Shown: in pieces, positions 57,536-64,000 of the stretch | How positions within the stretch are numbered: position 1 is the first letter of the stretch | Layout: each line of letters starts with the position of its first letter | Origin: Peptoniphilus harei | GTDB taxonomy: Bacteria > Bacillota > Clostridia > Tissierellales > Peptoniphilaceae | Assembly (NCBI RefSeq): GCF_900454685.1 | Contig: NZ_UATM01000032.1 | Coordinates: 62,001-126,000 of the forward strand | Direction: 5' to 3' | DNA length: 64,000 nt | The notes under the pieces: generated by a model | What the model was told of the DNA's origin: nothing | Seen by the model: only the letters and a program-made list of their open reading frames with translations | The model's database searches: none | Program-made: the position numbers and the translations under genes

Positions 57536-58738
57536 TTATTTATTTTTAAACCATTCCTTCATAGTTCTCATTACTTTTCTAAGTTCTTCTTCACTTATTA
57601 CATAGGGAACCATAGAATAAATATATTTCACAAAAGGCCTTGAGAAGACTCCTCTTTCATAGGCAAATTCTTGGAAGCCTTCTATGTCCTTGCCATCTTT
57701 AACTTCAATGCAAACGCAGGCTCCCATAATTCTCACTTCTTCAATTTTTTCATGAGTGAAGCCTTCCATCTCTTCTCTTTCGATTTCTTCAATCCTCTTG
57801 ATCTTGCTCATAAAGTCTTCTTCTTGGAAAATTTCAAGACACTTAGAACCAACGGCACAAGCTAGTGGATTTCCCATAAAAGTTGGTCCATGCATAAGGG
57901 CATGTCTTGGGTCGTCATCATAAAAGGCATCGAAGACCTTCTTGTTGGCAACTGTAGCTGCATGGCCAAGGTAACCTCCTGTTAAGGCCTTGCCAAGGCA
58001 GATTATGTCAGGTAAGACTAGGTCTGCCACAAATCTATGACCAGTTCTTCCAAATCCTGTTGCTACTTCGTCAAATATTAGCAATACATTGTGCTCATCA
58101 CAAAGTTCCCTTGCTCTTTCCAAAAAGGAAATGTCATACATCCTCATGCCACCAGCTCCTTGTAAGAGTGGTTCAACTATAAAGGAATTTAGCTTGTCCC
58201 CGTATTTTTCAAAGGCTTCTTCAAGGGCATCAATTTCTGTTGGAATGTTTACAACATACTTGCTCTTGCCATAGGCTTCTAGGACAAAATGATAGTCTTC
58301 GTCGTCACCCACCTCCATAGTCTTAAAGGTATCTCCATGATAGGCATTGGATAGAGCAAGGATCATGGTCCTGTCACTTTCTCCCTTGTTCATGTAGTAT
58401 TGAAGGGCCATCTTTAGGGCAACTTCTACTGCCACAGAACCTGAGTCAGAGAAGAAGGGATAGTCTAGGTCTCCTGGCAAAAATTCCTTTAACTGGTTGG
58501 AAAGTCTTTCCACTGGCTCGTGAGTTAGGCCACCAAGCATAACGTGAGAAAATTTCTTAACTTGATCTATTAGGGCTTCATTTATTTTTTCATTTTTATA
58601 GCCGTAAATTGTTGACCACCAAGATGAAACTGAGTCAATCATGTCATTATCTTCTGTATAAAGGTGGACTCCCTTAGCATCTATGACCTTGTAAGGTGGC
58701 TTCATAGTTTTTAGTTGTTCATATGGATACCAAATCAT
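57536..58738 (-). CDS. bioA: Adenosylmethionine-8-amino-7-oxononanoate aminotransferase
   Basis: This 400-residue class III PLP aminotransferase converts KAPA to DAPA with SAM as amino donor. PLP Lys250 (CLGKALTGG), Asp223 (IFDEVATG), Ser/Gly phosphate loop FSDSGSVAVE. BioA is about 430 residues in enterics; the shorter form is usual here. It ends the bioYDA operon. bioF is not in the window, so KAPA might be imported by BioY-type routes or made elsewhere in the genome. Confidence 0.93.
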   Translation of the reverse strand: MIWYPYEQLKTMKPPYKVIDAKGVHLYTEDNDMIDSVSSWWSTIYGYKNEKINEALIDQVKKFSHVMLGGLTHEPVERLSNQLKEFLPGDLDYPFFSDSGSVAVEVALKMALQYYMNKGESDRTMILALSNAYHGDTFKTMEVGDDEDYHFVLEAYGKSKYVVNIPTEIDALEEAFEKYGDKLNSFIVEPLLQGAGGMRMYDISFLERARELCDEHNVLLIFDEVATGFGRTGHRFVADLVLPDIICLGKALTGGYLGHAATVANKKVFDAFYDDDPRHALMHGPTFMGNPLACAVGSKCLEIFQEEDFMSKIKRIEEIEREEMEGFTHEKIEEVRIMGACVCIEVKDGKDIEGFQEFAYERGVFSRPFVKYIYSMVPYVISEEELRKVMRTMKEWFKNK

Positions 58739-58753
58739 TTTATATCTTAACTC

Positions 58754-59437
58754 CTATTCGTAAATCTCTTTCAGCTTTTCAACATCAATATCTAGGTCCT
58801 TGTCGCCCTTCTTTACACAAGCTAGGACTTCAAGACCTGACATATGCTCGCACATTTTTATATTATCTTCTTGCATGACATCTCCTGGTATAAAGTTGTT
58901 GAAAATTATTCCCTTGATCTTCATTCCCTTTTCCTTCATGTAAAAGGCTGTCAAGACCACATTATTTATAGTTCCAAGTCCTGCATCAGCAACAATAATA
59001 GTAGAAAGATTTGCTTTCTTTATGAAGTCTTCTAAATAAATCTCTTGATCATCAAATCTTAAGGGACAAAGAATGCCACCAGACCCTTCAAGAGTTATGT
59101 AGTCGTACTTGTCCTTTAGGTCTTCAAATTTTTCTATTGTATAATCAAGGTCTATTGGATTGCCTTCTATTTGTGCAGCTAAGTGAGGAGAGTAGGCATG
59201 CTCATAAACGTAGTGACACATTTCTTCAAGAGGCTGATCAATTCCTCCAAACTCTTTTACAAACTTCGCATCACCAGGTATGAGCTTTCCATCATCATCC
59301 TTGTCATTTCCACTCATAGCAGCCTTATAGTAGGCAGACTTTTCTCCTGCTTCGTGAAGTTTCTTCACTAGAAGACCAGCTACATAGGTCTTTCCAATTT
59401 CTGTTCCTGTTCCTGTTACAAAAATATTTTTACTCAT
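58754..59437 (-). CDS. bioD: Dethiobiotin synthetase
   Basis: This 227-residue P-loop enzyme (GTGTEIGKT, 9-17) closes the ureido ring of dethiobiotin with CO2 and ATP. EGSGGILCPL is the conserved later segment. It is 15 bp before bioA and 10 bp after bioY. Confidence 0.94.
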   Translation of the reverse strand: MSKNIFVTGTGTEIGKTYVAGLLVKKLHEAGEKSAYYKAAMSGNDKDDDGKLIPGDAKFVKEFGGIDQPLEEMCHYVYEHAYSPHLAAQIEGNPIDLDYTIEKFEDLKDKYDYITLEGSGGILCPLRFDDQEIYLEDFIKKANLSTIIVADAGLGTINNVVLTAFYMKEKGMKIKGIIFNNFIPGDVMQEDNIKMCEHMSGLEVLACVKKGDKDLDIDVEKLKEIYE

Positions 59438-59447
59438 TTTTTCTCCT

Positions 59448-60032
59448 TTAATTATAAGCCTTGTTAATAACTGGAATTAATCTCTTGCCAAGAAAGGCGC
59501 CTAAAAAGCACAAAACAATGTCTCCTGGCACTGCAAGTAAGAAGCAATAAATAATAATTGCCTTAACTCCAATAGGCGATCCCAAATAAAAATTGCTAAT
59601 AAAGTAGTAATAAACCATGCCCATGATATAAACTATGGCGAGTCCCACAAAATTTGCCTTGAGAAGTCTCTTCATATCAGGTCTCTTGTCCTTGTTTGCA
59701 ATCTTACCCGTAGCATAAGCACCAAAGGCAAAACCAATTATGTAACCAAAAGATGGCTTAAGGACATAGGCAAAACCCCCGCCTTCAGTAAAGACTGGGA
59801 GGCCTATTAGACCCAAGATTATGTAGACAAGGACTGCTGTGGCACCAAGCTCTGGTCCCAACAAAAGACCTGCAAGCATGGTAAATAAAAGTTGCAGGGT
59901 AAAGGGCAAGACTGGTATAGGTACTCTTATAAAAGTTCCCACAATAATAAGGGCAACAAATAGTGAACACATCACCAAGTCTCTCGCTTTTAAATTTTTC
60001 ACACTAACCTCCAAATTTTTATTAGTAAACAA
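59448..60032 (-). CDS. bioY: BioY-family biotin transporter substrate-binding subunit
   Basis: This 194-residue protein has six membrane helices and the BioY motif PVLPFTLQLLFTMLAGLLLG. BioY is the substrate-specific part of a biotin ECF transporter; it can pair with shared EcfAAT. It leads a biosynthesis operon, so the cell can either import or make biotin (or import a precursor). GGAGG precedes the ATG. Confidence 0.92.
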   Translation of the reverse strand: MFTNKNLEVSVKNLKARDLVMCSLFVALIIVGTFIRVPIPVLPFTLQLLFTMLAGLLLGPELGATAVLVYIILGLIGLPVFTEGGGFAYVLKPSFGYIIGFAFGAYATGKIANKDKRPDMKRLLKANFVGLAIVYIMGMVYYYFISNFYLGSPIGVKAIIIYCFLLAVPGDIVLCFLGAFLGKRLIPVINKAYN

Positions 60033-60073
60033 TTACTTTAAATAAGTTAACATTTTCCTCTTTGTTTGTCAAC
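60026..60073 (-). promoter_or_regulatory. bioY promoter region with BirA-type operator
   Basis: GTAAAC-N15-GTTAAC (60026-60052) matches the usual BirA operator form of two inverted half-sites, and overlaps the predicted -10 region of a promoter with TTGACA at 60068-60073. A third half-site GTTAAC lies at 60090-60095. The site before bioB has the same spacing. Confidence 0.65.
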
Positions 60074-60191
60074 TTATAAATTTTCATAGTTAACCTCGCT
60101 TTTCTTACTTAAGATTATTCTATTTCTTAAAAATCATTTTTAAAAAATAAAAAATTTACTTAATCAGAATTTGAATTAAGATAAGAATAAA

Positions 60192-60223
60192 AAATCCCAT
60201 CTCATTAATATGAAATAGGATTT
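60192..60223 (-). terminator. Terminator of the MerR gene
   Basis: AAATCCTATTTCAT pairs with ATGAGATGGGATTT on the minus strand (wobble and mismatch inside), followed by TTTATT. Confidence 0.65.
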
Positions 60224-60261
60224 CAAATTCTTACTTTATAAAATTTTCTCACTCTATCAAA

Positions 60262-61113
60262 TTATTTATTTCTTTCACTTAAAAATTTTTCATTGGCTTC
60301 TAATAGTTTTTTGTAATATTCATCATAAGAAGGTGATATTTTTCTAATCAAAGGGATAACTAGATCATAATAATTATTTTCCACCATATAAGTTCGTATC
60401 TTGTCAGAAATTTTTTTGACCTGGCTAGACTTATAGTCTTCACTTTCTTTAAAGTCTTCATAGGCCTTGACCTTGTCCCTATTATCTTCCATCCATTCCT
60501 CGTAATTATAGACAGCTTGAATCTTTCCCTGGTTAATAGCTTCTAAATCTTCTAAGTCAAAGTCCCTAGTCATCCTTTCAATATAGGCCTTCTCTTCTTC
60601 TGTAAAATTAAATTCTGGTAGGAAATCCAAAATTTTTATAAGTTCATTAAAGGCAGGTTCTTGGTCTTCTCCTAGCTTGTCCCCTAGGAAGGGCTTGTAG
60701 GAAATAAAGAAAATCTGGCCAAAGTATCCAGGGAAAACTCTTGTGAGTCTTTCATATATGGTCTCTTTCTTTTTTAAATCTTCAAGCTCTTTAGATACTT
60801 CTTCAAAGTTCTGTGATTTAATTAGCCTTTCTAATAAGTTCTTCTTAGCCTCTTCAAGTTCAAGTCGATACTGTCGATCTCTTAAAATGCTTCCAAGGTC
60901 TTCTTCCCTTGAATCTAAAATATTTTTTATTTCAGAAATACTGAGACCCAACTTCCTATATATAGAAATTTTTAAAAGCTTCTTCACGTCATCTTGTGAG
61001 TAAGCCCTATAATTATTCTCTCCCTTATGAGGTCTTATTAGTCCCTTGTCTTCATAATATAAAATTGCCTTCCTAGTTAGGCCAGTAATTTTTTCCACTT
61101 CACTTCGCTTCAT
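60262..61113 (-). CDS. MerR-family transcriptional regulator
   Basis: This 283-residue protein has an N-terminal MerR winged helix (KRSEVEKITGLTRKAILYYE, then YSQDDVKKLLKISIYRKLGLS), a coiled dimer helix, and a C-terminal effector domain of about 160 residues without Cys pairs, so a metal sensor is unlikely. I use the ATG at 61113 behind GGAGG. The promoter upstream has the long 19-bp spacer typical of MerR-controlled promoters, with a perfect GC-rich palindrome in the spacer, so it probably controls itself. Confidence 0.88.
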   Translation of the reverse strand: MKRSEVEKITGLTRKAILYYEDKGLIRPHKGENNYRAYSQDDVKKLLKISIYRKLGLSISEIKNILDSREEDLGSILRDRQYRLELEEAKKNLLERLIKSQNFEEVSKELEDLKKKETIYERLTRVFPGYFGQIFFISYKPFLGDKLGEDQEPAFNELIKILDFLPEFNFTEEEKAYIERMTRDFDLEDLEAINQGKIQAVYNYEEWMEDNRDKVKAYEDFKESEDYKSSQVKKISDKIRTYMVENNYYDLVIPLIRKISPSYDEYYKKLLEANEKFLSERNK

Positions 61114-61130
61114 AATCCACCTCCAAGCAT

Positions 61131-61161
61131 AGGATAAGCCTGCCCCATGGGGCCAAGTCAA
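61131..61161 (-). promoter_or_regulatory. MerR-type promoter with 19-bp spacer and palindromic operator
   Basis: TTGACT (61156-61161) and TATCCT (61131-61136) are 19 bp apart, the suboptimal spacing of MerR targets. The spacer holds GCCCCATGGGGC (61142-61153), a perfect 12-bp palindrome. Confidence 0.8.
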
Positions 61162-61183
61162 TAGCTTTTAATTACATAAAAAA

Positions 61184-61203
61184 AGATACCCCTAAGGGTA
61201 TCT
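61184..61203 (-). terminator. Terminator of the ferritin gene
   Basis: AGATACCC pairs with GGGTATCT around CTTA-type loop, followed on the minus strand by seven Ts. Confidence 0.8.
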
Positions 61204-61221
61204 CTTAAAATTAATTTTAAA

Positions 61222-61704
61222 TTATCTTCTTCCAAGTTCTGCATCGTAGATATAAAGTCCAGACCAGCTTTCGTTAATTCTTTCAAGTCTTTCAACGATG
61301 TCTCTAAAGTTATCTTCTTCTTCAACTTGTTCGTCAACATACCATTGTAGAAGTGAAGTAACTCTGTGGTCGTTTTCTTCTACAGAAAGGTCTACAAGAT
61401 CGTGTATTCTTCTTGTAACTTCTTTTTCGTGTTCTAATGCAGTCTTAAATGTTTCTGTGAAAGTACCAAATTCAGTTTCAGGTTTATCAATTCCTTCAAG
61501 GTCTGGTCTTACATCAATTTCAAATAAGAATCTTCTTAATTTTTCAGCGTGTTCAAATTCTTCTTCTGCTTGTTTGTTAAAGAAGTGAGCAAATCCGCTC
61601 ATGCCCTTGTCTTCAACATAGTTTGCCATTGAATAATAAATATATCCTGATTCAACTTCGAAATTGTATTGTTCAATAAGTCCTTTAATTAGTTTACTTT
61701 CCAT
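61222..61704 (-). CDS. ftnA: Ferritin
   Basis: This 160-residue four-helix protein stores iron in a 24-mer. The ferroxidase ligands are present: Glu16, Glu49, His52, Glu93 and Gln126, as in FtnA of E. coli. It is a single gene with a good GGAGG site. The MerR regulator downstream is read in the same direction after a terminator; no direct link is shown. No Fur box was recognised. Confidence 0.94.
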   Translation of the reverse strand: MESKLIKGLIEQYNFEVESGYIYYSMANYVEDKGMSGFAHFFNKQAEEEFEHAEKLRRFLFEIDVRPDLEGIDKPETEFGTFTETFKTALEHEKEVTRRIHDLVDLSVEENDHRVTSLLQWYVDEQVEEEDNFRDIVERLERINESWSGLYIYDAELGRR

Positions 61705-61790
61705 TATTAAAAACCTCCAAGTTTTATATTTTCATTTTAAGCTCATCGCTTCTATTCTTAAGTTACCCAGGAAGATTATTTCTAAACAAT

Positions 61791-63893
61791 TTATTTTAAA
61801 ATTCCTAGGTTATCTATAGAGATTTTAATATTATTTTTGAATTTGAATTCCAGCTTATTTATCTCATCTGTATTTAAATTGGATGTTTGTTTTTTAAAGT
61901 CTTCTAGTGGGATTATAAGGGTTTGAGGTCCAAACCTTTCATAATAATCGTCATCAAGATAGTCTGCTTTGTAGAGATAGGACCTTGTCATAGGTATAAG
62001 TTTTTTATAATCACTTAGACTTAAAGTCGAAGCATTGCCCCAAGTATCTTGGATTTCTAAATCAATATCTCCTTCTATCTCTTCAAAGTTTAAATTTTCT
62101 ATATCAAATTGTAAAAACTTTCCACTAGGAATTTTTTCTGTAAACCTAAAGGCATAATTTGAATTTTTATTTGCATCAATAAAAACCCCTGTTGTCTTAG
62201 AATTCTTCTCTCCATAATCGTGGCTGTCTTCATAAATTTTTGCCAAGTTGGAGAAATTTATTATTCCTCCGGGGATTGATGTCGTAGTTATGTCATAGTC
62301 CTCTTCAAAGTCTGCAAGTTTTATAAAATCCGAATCCATATACCTTGTGTAGTAATTTGTCTCTGGAAGGTCGCCGTACTTGTAAGGACCTTCTTTAAAG
62401 ATTTCTCTGTTATAAGTTTTGCCAAAGACATTTTCCAAAAAGTTTAGGGTGTAGATCGAAAGGATCTCTCTTTGCTTATTACCATCAAGGAGTTCTTTTC
62501 TATTTAAGAAAAGTCCCTCCCCTGGATCTGCGTCAAAGTCTCCCCAAAGTTTGTTGAAGTTGCCGTGGTTGGCATATCCAAGATAGACTCCAGCCTTAAA
62601 ATTATCTTTTTCACCAGAGAAAATTACATTGTCATATAGGAGCATGCCCTCGAATCCATCAACATCTGCGTCATTTGTCCCAGCAATAGTCAAGTAATTT
62701 ACATCTCTTAAAATTAAATTTTTGCCTCCTGGTTTATATTGATTATAAGTCGGAGCAACTGTAATTATTCCTTTGATGTCAAAGTCATACTTGTGAGAAA
62801 TTTTTCCATCATCTGGATGAAACTTAAGCTCATTAAAGTTATAGGCAATAGCTGCTGCCTCTCCACCTCTTGAATGACCCATTAGGGCAATATTATTCTT
62901 GTCAAATCTCTTGTAAAGAACACTGTCTTTATTCCTATTTCTCTTAAAGATATTTTCCATATTTTCAAGAAGAAGAACTGCCCTTGCATCATTTTCATTT
63001 CCAAGACCATAAGACATAAATCCATTTAACATGTTCATGTCCACAGAAACCATTGCAATTCCTCTTTTAGCGAGATAGCGGCCAAGATAATCATAGCCAA
63101 GATAATTTTTTGTTGTGAACCTGTGGTTGCCATGGGCTACAAATAAGACTGGGGCATTCTCCAAGTCTTTTGGAGCGTATATCCTTCCCTTGACTTCTGT
63201 CTTGTTAAGACCCTTGCCAAAGAACTTGTCCCTTATTTTTTTTGTCCTGCCAGAATAATAAACAAAGTCTCTTAAGTTTACTGGGTCGGCTTCATAGTCA
63301 ATGACTTCTACCTTATATCTCTCTGCCTTGCCGGCAATTTTATTTTTTTCTCCCTCAATTTTATAAATTTCTCCAGAATCAAAACCTGGGAAAACCATAA
63401 AATATACTGAAGCGCCCAAGATTATTCCACTTGGCAATAAAAATAAAAGTGCCAACTTTTTCTTATTTCTCCCAAAAGAAATTAAAGATTTTGAAAAAGT
63501 CACAAGGACTATAAAGGCTGCAGCAATAAAAATAATTTCAAAATAGTCTATGTCTACATAATAAAGGCATTCATCATAAAAATATTTTAAACCACATATT
63601 AGCATTCCATAGATGGCAAGATTTTTTGCCCTAACTCTTTTTAAAAGCAAAAATCCTATTTTTAAAACTTGCCAAATAAGAAAGTAGGCAAGATAAAATA
63701 AGACTGCAAGACCTAAGAAGGCCAGGCTCTTTGGAATATTAAAATCCGAAATATAGTAATAAAAAAAGGTGGCAGAAAATAAAGATATTATTGCCACCAT
63801 TATAAGGGCAAAGCCATTGGCCCTGCCAAAATGTCTCTTAAAAAAATTATTAATCTTATTGGAAATTTTAACTAAAAAATTATTTATCTTCAT
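61791..63893 (-). CDS. Membrane-anchored alpha/beta hydrolase
   Basis: This 700-residue protein has five to six membrane helices in the first 170 residues and then an exported alpha/beta hydrolase domain (about 235-500) of the chlorophyllase/PET-hydrolase type: oxyanion loop FVAHGNH, nucleophile elbow GHSRGGEAA (Ser341), acid region GTNDADVDG and His near YANHGNFNKL. A further beta-rich domain (about 540-700, FLQFDIENLNF and IEIQDTWGN-like) looks like a carbohydrate- or jelly-roll-type module. It is probably a surface esterase or lipase. The substrate is unknown. The start codon is at 63893 with only a weak GAGG upstream. Confidence 0.78.
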   Translation of the reverse strand: MKINNFLVKISNKINNFFKRHFGRANGFALIMVAIISLFSATFFYYYISDFNIPKSLAFLGLAVLFYLAYFLIWQVLKIGFLLLKRVRAKNLAIYGMLICGLKYFYDECLYYVDIDYFEIIFIAAAFIVLVTFSKSLISFGRNKKKLALLFLLPSGIILGASVYFMVFPGFDSGEIYKIEGEKNKIAGKAERYKVEVIDYEADPVNLRDFVYYSGRTKKIRDKFFGKGLNKTEVKGRIYAPKDLENAPVLFVAHGNHRFTTKNYLGYDYLGRYLAKRGIAMVSVDMNMLNGFMSYGLGNENDARAVLLLENMENIFKRNRNKDSVLYKRFDKNNIALMGHSRGGEAAAIAYNFNELKFHPDDGKISHKYDFDIKGIITVAPTYNQYKPGGKNLILRDVNYLTIAGTNDADVDGFEGMLLYDNVIFSGEKDNFKAGVYLGYANHGNFNKLWGDFDADPGEGLFLNRKELLDGNKQREILSIYTLNFLENVFGKTYNREIFKEGPYKYGDLPETNYYTRYMDSDFIKLADFEEDYDITTTSIPGGIINFSNLAKIYEDSHDYGEKNSKTTGVFIDANKNSNYAFRFTEKIPSGKFLQFDIENLNFEEIEGDIDLEIQDTWGNASTLSLSDYKKLIPMTRSYLYKADYLDDDYYERFGPQTLIIPLEDFKKQTSNLNTDEINKLEFKFKNNIKISIDNLGILK

Positions 63894-63922
63894 AACAAAG
63901 GGGATAAGACCTCATCCTATCC

Positions 63923-64000
63923 CTAATCCCTCTCTAACTCCACTAGTTCTTTTTCATCGTACTCTTCTACATTTAAGTTTCTTGATCCATCTATAAAGGA
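63923..64000 (-). CDS. C-terminal end of an upstream gene, partial
   Basis: The last 25 codons and TAG stop of a gene reading in from the right edge (SFIDGSRNLNVEEYDEKELV and then ELERD). The tail is acidic. Too little remains to name it. It ends 29 bp before the hydrolase start, so the two are probably one operon. Confidence 0.6.
   Translation of the reverse strand, partial: SFIDGSRNLNVEEYDEKELVELERD

Noticed and set aside
61158..61340. A 60-codon frame overlapping the 3' end of ferritin
   Set aside because: It is a shadow in another frame of the ferritin gene and crosses the terminator.

Overview
The window is a low-GC, strictly anaerobic-looking Firmicutes chromosome segment. AGGAGG-type ribosome binding sites, TTGACA/TATAAT promoters with 17-bp spacers, a methionine T-box, a Veg homologue, the ftsEX-M23-ctpA cluster, a hybrid cluster protein, polyferredoxin and ferritin genes and the rRNA sequence together suggest the Tissierellia/Peptoniphilaceae (Peptoniphilus or Anaerococcus relatives). 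The family assignment is an inference from gene content; no sequence search was possible. Most genes lie on the minus strand.

Layout. 1-2600: a frameshifted RpiR-type regulator cut by the window edge, an orphan promoter-minigene-terminator unit, about 500 bp of AT-rich degenerate repeats and a LysR regulator. 2670-11250: HtrA protease; a methionine ABC importer operon (metN-metI-metQ-metQ) under a Met-specific T-box; hydroxylamine reductase Hcp with a Crp/Fnr-type palindrome upstream; and a small CXXC protein, polyferredoxin and thioredoxin-like lipoprotein operon. 11330-17900: a complete rRNA operon read leftwards (tandem promoters, 16S, tRNA-Ile, 23S, 5S, then 15 tRNAs and a terminator). 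17990-22950: bioB, trmB, a secreted nuclease, an NhaC antiporter and two tandem small acidic paralogues.

23010-33917: a type I-E CRISPR-Cas locus. cas3-cas8e-cas11-cas7-cas5-cas6e-cas1-cas2 are followed by a stand-alone DnaQ-like exonuclease and a 26-repeat array read in the same direction. The oldest (left) repeats form a stepwise series of variants, and the array promoter appears to overlap the end of the exonuclease gene.

34160-41870: MATE transporter, thioredoxin reductase, a membrane protein, a HutD/Ves protein, type 2 IPP isomerase and the yvcK-rapZ-murB block. 41870-42960 has no credible gene. It holds two divergently oriented, GC-rich sequences with the same sequence of helices and conserved blocks, which I read as two diverged copies of one large structured RNA family. 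This is the most unusual item in the window. 42965-46959: ctpA-type protease, M23 murein hydrolase activator, ftsX and ftsE, a cell-division peptidoglycan remodelling operon. 47177-51137: F420 ligase-like protein, Veg, MnmA and ribosomal protein L25/Ctc.

51216-57372: a sugar or glycerophosphate-type ABC importer followed by a PHP phosphoesterase broken by a one-base deletion in an A run, and a HAD phosphatase. 57536-60032: bioY-bioD-bioA with a BirA-type operator; bioB at 18 kb has a site of the same geometry. 60262-64000: a MerR regulator with a 19-bp-spacer promoter, ferritin, a 700-residue membrane-anchored alpha/beta hydrolase, and the last 25 codons of an upstream gene.
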